Assembly (NCBI GenBank): GCA_002439875.1
Contig: DJQB01000035.1
Coordinates: 1 to 21,847, forward strand
Direction of reading: 5' to 3'
DNA: 21,847 nt
Source: Bacteroidales bacterium UBA6397
GTDB taxonomy: Bacteria > Bacteroidota > Bacteroidia > Bacteroidales > UBA932
Below the pieces are notes generated by a model. The model was not told where the DNA came from and searched no databases. It saw only the letters and a list, made by a program, of their open reading frames with translations. Position 1 is the stretch's first letter. Each line of letters opens with the position of its first letter. Of this stretch, positions 1-7,323 are shown piece by piece. The translations under genes were made by a program, and so were the position numbers.

Positions 1-2
1 GA

Positions 3-1007
3 ATCTTGGCCGCAGTCAGTTACGGTGTGAATCCTCTGGGGGCGAAGTACCTTTACGAGGAGGGGCTGAATGTGGAGTCTGTACTGTTCTACAGGTACTC
101 TCTGGCGGCGCTTCTCATCGGGGTGATCATGCTTGTCAAGATATTCCTGCACCGGAAGGCCGCCTCGACGGACTCCGCGACCGGCAGGACATCGGTCACC
201 AAGTCCTCAGGAGTGGCCGGCGGAGTCGAGACATTCAATGTAAGCCGAGGCGAGTTATCAACTCTGACAGCCCTCGGACTCCTCTTTGTGGTCTCGTCGC
301 TCACACTTTACTGCAGTTTCCTCTACATGGACAGCGGAGTCGCCTGCTCCCTGCTCTTCGTCTACCCGGTGATGACCGCCGTGCTGATGGCCATGCTCTA
401 CGGCGAGAGAATCACTAAAGCCACAGCGGCCGCCATCGTCCTATCCCTGGTCGGGGTCTTCCTACTTTATAAAGGTGACGGAGAGACCGCACTCAGCACC
501 GTAGGGGTACTCCTAGTGATGGCCTCCGCCCTCAGCTACGCCCTCTACATCATTGTGGCCAACCGTGCCTCCGCACCGGAAACCGAGTTAGAGACCAGCC
601 ACAACAGGTTCTCCAAATACCTGCCGCACAGAGCCACCATCCATAGGCTCAACATGTCCGCCATGAAACTGAGTTTCTACGTGCTGATCGTCTGCGCCGT
701 GTCCATCGTCCTGTTCACGCTCACATCGCCGGAACGCAACCTCATGCCGCTTGCCACAGGACGCGAGTGGGGTTATTCATTGATGCTCGCCATCGTCCCG
801 ACTGTCTTTTCGCTCGTCTCGATGGGCATAGCCGTGCGCATCATCGGTTCCACCCCGACCGCCATCATGGGCGCCCTTGAGCCGCTGACCGCCGTAGTGA
901 TCGGACTGACAGTCTTCAAGGAAGCACTGACAGTCAATCTTGTCGTCGGCATCCTGCTGATCCTCACGGCTGTGGTAACGATTATCCTGAGCAAGGGCAA
1001 AGCATAG
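3..1007 (+). CDS. DMT-superfamily (EamA) transporter, 5' partial
   Basis: This is an inner-membrane drug/metabolite-type transporter; the substrate cannot be told from the sequence. The reading frame is already open at the left edge and begins inside the first membrane helix (AAVSYGVNPLGAKYL), so the true start lies outside the window and probably only 10-20 residues are missing. About ten hydrophobic segments in two halves can be seen, as expected for paired EamA domains. The end of the first half has the typical pattern SGVACSLLFVYPVMTAVLMA, and the second ends GALEPLTAVVIGLTVFKEAL. Two hydrophilic loops are long for the family, at about residues 47-85 (Ser/Thr/Gly-rich) and 188-215. A weak AT-rich stretch follows before the next gene, which probably has its own promoter. 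Family assignment is secure; function is not. Confidence 0.85.
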   Translation: MLAAVSYGVNPLGAKYLYEEGLNVESVLFYRYSLAALLIGVIMLVKIFLHRKAASTDSATGRTSVTKSSGVAGGVETFNVSRGELSTLTALGLLFVVSSLTLYCSFLYMDSGVACSLLFVYPVMTAVLMAMLYGERITKATAAAIVLSLVGVFLLYKGDGETALSTVGVLLVMASALSYALYIIVANRASAPETELETSHNRFSKYLPHRATIHRLNMSAMKLSFYVLIVCAVSIVLFTLTSPERNLMPLATGREWGYSLMLAIVPTVFSLVSMGIAVRIIGSTPTAIMGALEPLTAVVIGLTVFKEALTVNLVVGILLILTAVVTIILSKGKA

Positions 1008-1065
1008 CCACTTGGCACATATTTTGATTATCCTCCTTTCTGGTTAGTTAATCAAGATAAAAGCT

Positions 1066-1710
1066 ATGAAAAGATTGATAATTATGGTTTGTCTGTTGTC
1101 GCTTGCTGCGATGGCAGGCTTCGCTCAAACTCAGACGGAAAAACGCATTTACACCACATCCGAGAGGATAGCGATGGAAAATGCAAGGATCAAGGCTGAT
1201 TCCGCTCTCAATACGAAAGCAAAGGCCGACGCGAGAGCCCTTAAGGCGATACAGAAAGAACTGGAAGCCAGAATCGACTCCGTGGCATACGCGAATGCCG
1301 TAAAGGCATTGGATTCCTTGGAGTTTGTTCTTGAGGCTGACAAACTTGTGTTCAAGTACGGAGATATGGCTTTCGTTCAGAGCAACACCAACTTCATCTC
1401 TCTGTCCGATGACGAGGCGAGTGTGCAGGTCGCTCCTTTCAACGGCGGCGGACCTAACGGTGTCGGTGGGATAACCCTTGATGGCCGCGCTTCCAACATC
1501 ACGATGAAAACCGACAAGAGGGGCACGATCATCTACTCCATGAATGTTCAGGGTGCGGCGATTTCCGCCGTTGTCACCATCACTATGCCGAAAGGAACGA
1601 ACGAGGCGACAGCCGTGATCGAGCCGACATTCAGTTCGAATCGTATCACTCTATGTGGCAAGGTCTTCCCGAAGAAGGATTCAAAGGTGTTCAAAGGATC
1701 GTCCATATAA
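1066..1710 (+). CDS. DUF4251-family secreted protein
   Basis: A 214-residue exported protein of unknown function. It begins with a classic Sec signal peptide (MKRLIIMVCLLSLAAMAGFAQ) cleavable after Ala-Gln-like residues and has no lipobox Cys, so it is probably periplasmic. Residues about 25-90 are highly charged and Ala-rich, likely helical (ALKAIQKELEARIDSVAYA). The C-terminal 125 residues carry the DUF4251 signature: a beta-rich stretch beginning FVLEADKLVFKYG, then FISLSDDEASVQVAPFNGGG, GVGGITLDGRASN and a final Phe/Pro/Lys-containing strand. DUF4251 proteins are widespread in Bacteroidales and usually follow this layout. The start is the ATG after an A-rich leader (aagataaaagct). It is a single gene with its own spacing on both sides. 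Confidence 0.8.
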   Translation: MKRLIIMVCLLSLAAMAGFAQTQTEKRIYTTSERIAMENARIKADSALNTKAKADARALKAIQKELEARIDSVAYANAVKALDSLEFVLEADKLVFKYGDMAFVQSNTNFISLSDDEASVQVAPFNGGGPNGVGGITLDGRASNITMKTDKRGTIIYSMNVQGAAISAVVTITMPKGTNEATAVIEPTFSSNRITLCGKVFPKKDSKVFKGSSI

Positions 1711-1715
1711 CCGGA

Positions 1716-1747
1716 TTTGCCATTGCCGAAAAGTGTCCGTAACTTTG
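1716..1747 (+). promoter_or_regulatory. Bacteroidetes-type promoter for the MATE gene
   Basis: TTTG at 1716-1719 and TAACTTTG at 1740-1747 match the Bacteroidetes sigma-ABfr consensus (-33 TTTG, -7 TAnnTTTG) with 20 nt between them. Transcription would start near 1754, giving a leader of about 36 nt before the ATG at 1790. This is one of the best promoter matches in the window. Confidence 0.6.
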
Positions 1748-1789
1748 TGGTTCCTTGCGAAAAATAAAGGAATATGAGGGATAAGGACT

Positions 1790-3115
1790 ATGAACAAGAT
1801 AAGGGAGATTTTCAGTATAGGCCTGCCCATAATGCTTGGGCAGGCCTGTATCATCATTCTTGCATTCGCCGACAACATCATGATCGGATGTCACAGTGTG
1901 GACGAACTCGCGGCGTCCTCATTTGTCAACAATGTCATGAACCTGTTCATCCTGACAGAATTGGGATTCGCGGCTGGAATGACACCGATGATAGGAGCAG
2001 ACAATGGAACTGGAAACATCAAAGGGATCGGGACAACGGTTAGGAACGGTCTTGTGGCCAATGGAATAATAGGAGGAGTCAGCACCATCATCCTGACAAT
2101 AATCTATTTTTGTCTGGATCACTTCGGGCAGAATCCGGAGCTGATGCCTTACGTCAAGCCTTATTTCATCATCGTGGGGATTTCGACCCTGTTCGCCCTT
2201 GGATTCAACGTCCTCAAGCAATTCTCGGACGGAATATGCCGACCGATGATCTCGATGACTCTGCTGATTCTCGGAAACCTCTTCAACATATTCGGGAACT
2301 GGGTGCTGATCTACGGCAAGTTAGGATTCCCGGAGATGGGTCTCACCGGAGCGGGGGTAAGCACACTCGTCTCAAGAATCCTGACCCTTGCTGTGTTCGC
2401 TGCTTTCATCTTCAAATCAAAGAGAATGAATGAATATGCCCGCGCGATCAAGGAGGCGACTATTTCCAGGAGCGAGATGAAGGGAATCTTCAAGATGGGC
2501 TACCCGGTCGGGATTCAGATGGCGCTTGAGTCCTCCACGTTCACGTTCGCTGCGGTGATGGCCGGTTGGCTGGGAGTCATCCAGCTGGCCGCCCATCAGG
2601 TTGTCATCACGATTTCGCAGCTCTTCTTCCTGATGATGCAGGGGCTTTCGTTTGCCGTCTCGATCCTCGTCAGCAACGCTTTCGGCAGAAAGGACATAGG
2701 GTCAGTCCGTGAATATTCCCGAAAAGGGTATCTCATGATCCTCTGCATCTCCGCCACCCTGTCGGTGCTGCTCTACAGTTTCCGCTACCAGGCTGCCGGA
2801 ATATTCAGTGATTCTCCTGAGGTAACGTCTCTCGCAGTGTCGCTCTTTTTCCTGCTCTTCGCCTACCAGTTCGGCGACGGACTCCAGCTTTGCTTCGCAA
2901 ACGTACTTAGAGGCATCCAGGATGTGAAGCCAATCATGTACGCCGCGTTCGTAAGCTACTACCTTATCGCCATCCCGTCCGCCTACCTCCTTGGCTTTAA
3001 GGCTGGTCTCGGCATTCACGGAATATGGCTGGGCTTCCCCATAGGCCTCACCCTTGCAGGTCTCTTCTTCTACGCCCGCTATCGCAACGACCTCAAAAAA
3101 CTCCGCACAGTCTAA
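1790..3115 (+). CDS. MATE-family multidrug efflux transporter
   Basis: A 441-residue polytopic inner-membrane protein with about twelve hydrophobic segments and the two-fold MatE architecture. Members export cationic drugs or metabolites using a Na+ or H+ gradient. The N-terminal half begins IFSIGLPIMLGQACIIILAFADNIMIG, the typical first helix with a conserved Asp in the NIM context. The motif GLTGAGVSTLVSRI opens the loop after helix 6, and MGYPVGIQMALESSTF starts the second half, both typical of the NorM/DinF-type group. Length matches the family (about 440-460). The start is the ATG at 1790 preceded by ataagga, and a good promoter lies upstream. It appears monocistronic and converges with the small gene on the opposite strand. 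The specific substrate is unknown. Confidence 0.9.
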   Translation: MNKIREIFSIGLPIMLGQACIIILAFADNIMIGCHSVDELAASSFVNNVMNLFILTELGFAAGMTPMIGADNGTGNIKGIGTTVRNGLVANGIIGGVSTIILTIIYFCLDHFGQNPELMPYVKPYFIIVGISTLFALGFNVLKQFSDGICRPMISMTLLILGNLFNIFGNWVLIYGKLGFPEMGLTGAGVSTLVSRILTLAVFAAFIFKSKRMNEYARAIKEATISRSEMKGIFKMGYPVGIQMALESSTFTFAAVMAGWLGVIQLAAHQVVITISQLFFLMMQGLSFAVSILVSNAFGRKDIGSVREYSRKGYLMILCISATLSVLLYSFRYQAAGIFSDSPEVTSLAVSLFFLLFAYQFGDGLQLCFANVLRGIQDVKPIMYAAFVSYYLIAIPSAYLLGFKAGLGIHGIWLGFPIGLTLAGLFFYARYRNDLKKLRTV

Positions 3116-3306
3116 TCACCAAATCCCAAGCCTGCCCATTCTCCAATATCCGATTTCTGCACGCCCCGCGCCCTCCGGCAGAATTATCGCCCATTTTCGT
3201 CGCACAACCCCTCCGCCCCGCACAGCCTACCAGTAGCAGGTCACGCCTAAGGAACAGTCCTGAAACCTTGTCCCAAAAGCCAGGGCGATGTCTCAAGAAG
3301 TGAAGA

Positions 3307-3540
3307 TCAGAAAAGCGTCGGATGACTGTCGTCGAGCTGGGCGAGGATCCTGGCCATTGCGGCTTCGCGGAACAGGGTGGAACGCTCCTTGATGCCGAAA
3401 CGGGCACAATATTCCCGGACAACAGCCAGTTCCTTGTCGTTCAAGTAGATGACCTGTCTGTGCGTGCGACGGAGCGAGGCTCTGCGCTTTTTGAGATAAT
3501 CCGGATCGGGTGCCGAAGCGTTCTGTTTATTTCTTGCCAA
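3307..3540 (-). CDS. Small conserved Bacteroidales basic protein, possible DNA-binding
   Basis: A 77-residue basic protein whose function is not established. The N-terminal third is rich in Arg/Lys (MARNKQ...LKKRRASLRRTHRQ). It is followed by VIYLNDKELAVVREYC, a short strand then helix that resembles a ribbon-helix-helix (Arc/MobC-like) fold, then a second helix and the C-terminus DSHPTLF, which I recall as recurring in similar small Bacteroidales proteins. It sits alone on the - strand, divergent from gmk, with its own promoter-like box. A transcriptional or relaxosome-type regulator is possible, but no relaxase gene is nearby, so a chromosomal regulator is the better guess. I am confident it is a real gene because of the leader, start and conserved-looking segments, and uncertain about its role. 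Confidence 0.7.
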   Translation of the reverse strand: MARNKQNASAPDPDYLKKRRASLRRTHRQVIYLNDKELAVVREYCARFGIKERSTLFREAAMARILAQLDDSHPTLF

Positions 3541-3576
3541 AATCTGAAAGTTTAGGCAGTTCGGGGACTGCGGTCA

Positions 3577-3584
3577 CAAAAATA
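3577..3584 (-). promoter_or_regulatory. -7 box for the small basic protein
   Basis: On the - strand the sequence reads TATTTTTG, matching TAnnTTTG. It lies 37 nt upstream of the ATG at 3540, giving a leader of about 30 nt. I do not see a clean -33 TTG. Together with the + strand box at 3639 it forms a divergent promoter pair. Confidence 0.5.
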
Positions 3585-3638
3585 AGCATTTTTAACGAAA
3601 AGAACGATTTAGAGTCCCGTTCTTTCAGCAAAAAATCA

Positions 3639-3646
3639 TACCTTTG
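3639..3646 (+). promoter_or_regulatory. -7 box for gmk-nadD
   Basis: TACCTTTG matches the Bacteroidetes -7 consensus. Transcription would begin near 3652, so an upstream ATG at 3650 would fall at or before the 5' end. This supports the ATG at 3677 as the gmk start. A TTCTTTC stretch about 20 nt upstream is a poor -33 element. Confidence 0.55.
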
Positions 3647-3676
3647 CAAATGGTTGAAAACATCAAGACGGACATT

Positions 3677-4273
3677 ATGAGCAACAAGGTACTGATTTTC
3701 TCCGCCCCCTCAGGGTCAGGCAAGAGTACGATAGTGAACCATATTCTCGGAATCTACAAGGACAAGATGGAATTCTCAGTCTCGGTCACGTCACGTGCCC
3801 CCCGGGGCATCGAGCGGGACGGCAAGGAGTATCACTTCGTCACTCCGGAGAGGTTCCGCGAACTGATCGCCAACGACTCTTTCGTTGAATATGAAGAGGT
3901 TTACGAAGATCACTTCTACGGCACGCTAAAGTCCGAGGTGGAAAGGATCTGGGCGGCTGGCCACGTCATAATATTCGATGTCGATGTCAAAGGAGGGGTG
4001 AACCTAAAGAAATATTTCGGGGACAAAGCCCTGTCGATCTTCGTTCAGGCCCCGTCCGTGGAAGCTCTTCGCGAGAGGCTCGTCAAAAGAGGAACAGACT
4101 CCCCGGAAGCCATCGAGGAGCGTGTCGCCAAGGCAGCCGAGGAGATGACATACGCCCCGAAATTCGACTATATTCTTGTCAACGACGACCTTAAGACGGC
4201 ATTCGCCGAGGTTGAGAAAGTTGTCGAGGACTTTCTTGACGACGGGAAACTGAACTACTCAACATTCATCTAA
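3677..4273 (+). CDS. gmk: Guanylate kinase
   Basis: A cytoplasmic enzyme that transfers phosphate from ATP to GMP to give GDP, an essential purine nucleotide step. The 198-residue product matches the usual 190-210. The P-loop is at residues 10-18 (APSGSGKST). The GMP-binding segment SVTSRAPRGIERDGKEYHF at about 36-54 holds the conserved Ser-Arg, Glu and Tyr residues. A lid region with LRERLVKRGTDSPE and a C-terminal DYILVNDDL complete the fold. An in-frame longer start (TTG at 3644) would place the initiation codon inside the -7 box, so the ATG at 3677 was chosen. Only 7 nt separate its stop from the nadD start, so the two are co-transcribed. Confidence 0.95.
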   Translation: MSNKVLIFSAPSGSGKSTIVNHILGIYKDKMEFSVSVTSRAPRGIERDGKEYHFVTPERFRELIANDSFVEYEEVYEDHFYGTLKSEVERIWAAGHVIIFDVDVKGGVNLKKYFGDKALSIFVQAPSVEALRERLVKRGTDSPEAIEERVAKAAEEMTYAPKFDYILVNDDLKTAFAEVEKVVEDFLDDGKLNYSTFI

Positions 4274-4280
4274 ACGATCC

Positions 4281-4919
4281 GTGAAGATAGCCGTCTACTC
4301 GGGGTCTTTCAACCCTCTGCACATCGGCCACCAGGCCATAATGGAGTACCTGACAAGAGAGAAGGAATACGACTGGGTCTATCTGGTCGTGTCCCCCAAA
4401 AATCCTTTGAAGGACTCCATCAGCGCCGACACCGGGGAGAGCCGCTACGAGGCCGCCGTGGCTGCCGTCAAACGTCACCCGGAACTGCACGTCTGGGTGG
4501 ACGACATCGAGCTGAGGATGGAACCGCCGCACTACACGATCAAGACCCTGGACGCGCTGAAGCAGCGGGAACCGGACAACGACTTCACTCTTGTCATCGG
4601 GGCGGACAACCTGCAAAGCATCCGACGCTGGAGGGACTTTCCGAGAATCCTTTCTGAATATGGTGTCACGGTCTACCCGCGCAAGGGGTATGACGTGAAC
4701 GGCATCAGGCGTCAGCTGATCGAGGAGTGCAAGGACTTTCCCGCCCCTTATGTCCTTGATTCCGAAGAAATCGTCCCGGATGGAATGCGAAGCCTTGAGG
4801 AAACCCTCCTCCGCTCGTACAACATAGAGGTCATCGACGCTCCGATCGTGGACATCTCCTCCACCGAGATCCGGAATGGACTGCTCGCTGGTAAGGACAT
4901 GTCGGAATATCTTATGTGA
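4281..4919 (+). CDS. nadD: Nicotinate-nucleotide adenylyltransferase
   Basis: A cytoplasmic enzyme of NAD biosynthesis that adenylates nicotinate mononucleotide to deamido-NAD. The 212-residue product carries the nucleotidyltransferase signature GSFNPLHIGH at residues 8-17 and the C-terminal motif ISSTEIR at 192-198, both characteristic of the NadD/CoaD superfamily. The middle contains VIGADNLQSIRRW, the usual NadD GxDxLxxxxxW block. The start codon is GTG at 4281 (MKIAVYSGSF). No other start fits, because the signature begins at residue 8. It follows gmk by 7 nt. A large hairpin lies just downstream. Confidence 0.93.
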   Translation: MKIAVYSGSFNPLHIGHQAIMEYLTREKEYDWVYLVVSPKNPLKDSISADTGESRYEAAVAAVKRHPELHVWVDDIELRMEPPHYTIKTLDALKQREPDNDFTLVIGADNLQSIRRWRDFPRILSEYGVTVYPRKGYDVNGIRRQLIEECKDFPAPYVLDSEEIVPDGMRSLEETLLRSYNIEVIDAPIVDISSTEIRNGLLAGKDMSEYLM

Positions 4920-4937
4920 CAATCAAATAAGATATAA

Positions 4938-5006
4938 GCCAAACAATTTCACCCATCCGAATTTTTTCACGTTACAAAAATCGCGGGTGGGAGAAATTGC
5001 TTTGGC
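4938..5006. terminator. Long imperfect hairpin between convergent genes
   Basis: The left arm (4938-4959, starting GCCAAACAATTTC) pairs with the right arm (4984-5006, ending GAAATTGCTTTGGC). A second inner pairing of ATTTTT with AAAAAT lies around a 9-nt loop. The arms differ at only a few positions. It sits after nadD (+) and before the end of fimbrial locus 1 (-), so a bidirectional terminator is the simplest role. Its length also allows a small MITE-like element. Confidence 0.5.
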
Positions 5007-5028
5007 TATGTCAACTTTCCGGGAGGTC

Positions 5029-5081
5029 ACTTCGACAAGCTCAGTGACCGGAAGGACGGCACTTCGGCAGGCTCAGTGACC
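5029..5081. repeat. Dispersed 20-bp repeat, two tandem copies
   Basis: Two copies in the same orientation: ACTTCGACAAGCTCAGTGAC at 5029 and ACTTCGGCAGGCTCAGTGAC at 5061, separated by 11-12 nt. The same motif family recurs at 8479-8583, 10523-10578 and 21521-21541. The copies lie next to a decayed gene, in DNA without other coding signal. Confidence 0.75.
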
Positions 5082-5091
5082 AGGGAGTGGG

Positions 5092-5372
5092 CTACATGGA
5101 CGTGGCGGAGTCCCAATCGTGGACGCAGCGGATGTAGCGGCAGATGTCACCGTTAAGGTTGATGTTGCCCTCATTGCCGAATTCATGCCGGCCACAACAA
5201 GGTCAAAATCCGTAAGGTTCCCTGTCGTGTAGGAACCCTTTGTCATAGTTTCTACCCAGTGGCCACACGGATGACCCTGTCCTCCTGGAAGCTGCCCAGA
5301 CCACCATCGGTCTTGGAACAGCCCGCCAGCAGGAAGGCCAGAGCGGCCACTGAAAGAAATTGTCGCCTCATG
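5092..5372 (-). pseudogene. Decayed fimbrillin-family lipoprotein remnant
   Basis: Fragments of one gene are spread over three frames. An ATG at 5372 gives MRRQFLSVAAL. A one-base shift continues it as AFLLAGCSKTDGG, a clear lipobox, up to VIRVATG and a stop. The first frame then resumes with TKGSYTTGNLTDFDLVV, which matches the N-terminal beta-strand region typical of fimbrillin (Mfa-like) lipoproteins. A third frame ends NINLNGDICRYIRCVHDWDSATSM-stop at 5092, like the RCVRD C-termini of fimbrial proteins. At about 90 codons versus the usual 300-400, most of the interior is missing. It begins 7 nt after the stop of the upstream fimbrillin gene, so it was probably the last gene of the operon. 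Its identity rests on short matches seen by eye. Confidence 0.65.
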
Positions 5373-5379
5373 CCTATCA

Positions 5380-6300
5380 TTAATCGTAAGCCTCTCCGCC
5401 ATCAATCTCATCGCCCGGCTTCCAGTCATTGATGACGACATCCTCAAGATCAATCTGGTTACGTCCGACAATGAGCTTTATAGTGGTGAACTTGCCACTC
5501 TCGAAGGTGAAGTCCTTTGGAGCGCCGTTCACATTATGAGTATAGACGAAATCCTTGCCGCCGATCTTGACAACCACAATGTTGATTCCATCCTGAGGGA
5601 TGATGATCGAGTTGTATTTCCTGTTCTGCGTAACCTCAGGGAGAACCAATTCGGCTTCTTTTGACGAGCCCGCGGTCACAGTCTTGGTCAGATAATTGAC
5701 TTTAGCCGAGTTGGACACGTTCTTAAGAACGACGTTCTCCACGGTCGGATCACCACCTCCCCACTGGTTGCGGAATGACAGCTCAACGACGACCTTGGCC
5801 ATCACGTGGTCGAAAGTGAGGGGAACAGGATTGTTGCTCGCCGTCTTTCCGGTGAACTCCGTGGCGATGAGCAGATCGCTCTGCTCCTGCTTGGCCACAT
5901 CCAACGTGTAGTCAGCCGAGGCGAGGTCGGCTACAGAAGCCGTGTTTTTAGGATAGATACCGATGAAAAAGTGCTCATCGTTCATGTTTCTCCAAAGCAT
6001 CTGAGGATTGGATGTCCATTTTCCGTCAGAGCCGAGTTTGTTGATGGCGTTGTCGACCACCCTGTCTTTGGCGGCAGGTGCGGTCGCTGATGAACCAGTC
6101 CAGGCATAGATACTGAGTTCGTCTCCGTTCGAGAACTCCTGAGAGCCGTTTTCATTCGTAGTGACACGTGTCATGCCAACGATGTTAGTGGTCACGGTGA
6201 TGTACTTCGGCTGAGACTCACTTTTGCCGGTTTCCTTGTTGCAGCCGCAAACGGCGATCGCCGCACATACGACAGAAAAACAGATAGATGCTCTTTTCAT
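5380..6300 (-). CDS. Fimbrillin-family lipoprotein (Mfa-like)
   Basis: A 306-residue candidate structural subunit of a type V fimbria. The signal peptide ends in a lipobox (AIAVCGC, Cys20), so the precursor is predicted to be lipidated before surface export. Residues about 33-100 carry the fimbrillin N-terminal pattern: YITVTTNIVG, TRVTTNENG and FSNGDELSIYAWTG, then LWRNMNDEHFFIGIYPKN. The central VPLTFDHVMAKVVVELSF is the conserved 'F.H.l.kv.v' strand of Mfa_like_1 proteins. The C-terminus VVINDWKPGDEIDGGEAYD is the usual final strand. The ATG at 6300 is preceded by about 80 nt of very AT-rich leader, as for the fimbrillin at 19228. It may be the major shaft subunit of locus 1. Confidence 0.8.
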   Translation of the reverse strand: MKRASICFSVVCAAIAVCGCNKETGKSESQPKYITVTTNIVGMTRVTTNENGSQEFSNGDELSIYAWTGSSATAPAAKDRVVDNAINKLGSDGKWTSNPQMLWRNMNDEHFFIGIYPKNTASVADLASADYTLDVAKQEQSDLLIATEFTGKTASNNPVPLTFDHVMAKVVVELSFRNQWGGGDPTVENVVLKNVSNSAKVNYLTKTVTAGSSKEAELVLPEVTQNRKYNSIIIPQDGINIVVVKIGGKDFVYTHNVNGAPKDFTFESGKFTTIKLIVGRNQIDLEDVVINDWKPGDEIDGGEAYD

Positions 6301-6389
6301 TATTTCTTAATTTTTAATTAATTATAAATTTCCCTATTGATATTTACACGTTTATATATTCATAAACCCACACTTTGATGTTCCTAAAT
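6301..6389 (-). promoter_or_regulatory. AT-rich leader before fimbrillin gene
   Basis: About 89 nt, with the half next to the ATG almost entirely A/T (aattaattaaaaattaag). Such A/T-rich, unstructured leaders strengthen translation in Bacteroidetes. I see no clean TAnnTTTG box, so this may only be a translation enhancer, though a separate promoter is possible. Confidence 0.35.
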
Positions 6390-7316
6390 TCACTCTTCCG
6401 GATCGAGGATCTCCCCATTGAAGACCCACCCTTCGACCCAGTCGCTGATCTTGTACGAGGTGACGTACATATAAGCGCGCATCTCCGTGTAGCGAAGGGT
6501 GAGGATGTACTTGCCGGAAGATTGCATCACCGGAGCGACGATGTCGCTTTCGATGATCGAACCGTCCGCATGGGTCAGAGTGAGGTGGATCAAAGTGGCG
6601 AGACTGCCGTCAAATGATGGCATGAGGCGCAGCACAGGGGTAGAGATGGTTCCGCCGGACTCGGTCCCGACAGGGAGGGGAATATTGACGATCTCCTCTT
6701 TTGTCGGCAATCCATAACCGCCGTCAGAGCCCTTTCTGGCCGGGAATATTCCCGAAGCTATGCAGCGCACAGTGGCGTCCAGCCTCGATCCGACGGGTGC
6801 CCCTGTGAGCACGACAGAAAGTTCAGACAGCACCCTGCGGATCTCTGAGGTCACAATCGAGCTCTCATCGTCCTTGACCAGCACTTCGGTCACGCCGTAA
6901 AAGGCATGTTCAGGTGAGGCGGCAGGAAGCCTTAGGCCGAACAAAAGCCTCTCGACATCAGTCGCCTTGGTGATTTCTGAATATGTGAACGGATCCTCAA
7001 GGTTCACCGCCGTCACGAACAGATAGCGTCCGTCATCCAAGTGGAAACGCCGTAGTCCCAGTTCTGAAGCCTTGTCATAGCCGTACTTGCCGACGAGACC
7101 GCCGTCATCATTGAATATCCACAGTTTCACGTCATCTATCGTCATCGCATCCTTGTCCTCAAGGTCGGCATATACCAGCTCAACACTGACGCTGCCGTTC
7201 TCATCGGAGTGAAACGTCTTTCCGCAGGACTGCAACGAAAGGCCCACACAGGCCACAAAGAGGATGGCGGCCACGGCATTCATGAATATGTTCGTTCTGG
7301 TTGTCATCTTTCTCAT
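6390..7316 (-). CDS. FimB/Mfa2-family fimbrial anchor lipoprotein
   Basis: A 308-residue lipoprotein with lipobox GLSLQSC (Cys31). Two ATGs (7316 and 7307) could start it, and the longer was kept. After the Cys it shows the FimB/Mfa2 pattern: VSVELVYAD, then DDVKLWIFNDDGGLVGKYG, then FHLDDGRYLFVTAVNLEDP. This is the transthyretin-like N-domain seen in anchor subunits that hold the fibre in the outer membrane and limit its length. A second beta domain follows (SELSVVLTGAP) and ends YMYVTSYKISDWVEGWVFNGEI. It begins 7 nt after the end of the broken outer-membrane protein gene and precedes the fimbrillin, the order expected for a fimbrial operon. The family call is good; the anchoring role is inferred from homologues. 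Confidence 0.7.
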   Translation of the reverse strand: MRKMTTRTNIFMNAVAAILFVACVGLSLQSCGKTFHSDENGSVSVELVYADLEDKDAMTIDDVKLWIFNDDGGLVGKYGYDKASELGLRRFHLDDGRYLFVTAVNLEDPFTYSEITKATDVERLLFGLRLPAASPEHAFYGVTEVLVKDDESSIVTSEIRRVLSELSVVLTGAPVGSRLDATVRCIASGIFPARKGSDGGYGLPTKEEIVNIPLPVGTESGGTISTPVLRLMPSFDGSLATLIHLTLTHADGSIIESDIVAPVMQSSGKYILTLRYTEMRAYMYVTSYKISDWVEGWVFNGEILDPEE

Positions 7317-7323
7317 CGGCCTT

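Noticed and set aside
3784..3810. C6/G4 run in gmk as a slippage site
   Set aside because: It is a short mixed run inside an essential gene, with conserved residues encoded across it.
4266..4922. Long - strand frame opposite nadD
   Set aside because: It is the antisense shadow of a clearly conserved nadD and is His/Val/Asp-rich, as expected of such shadows.
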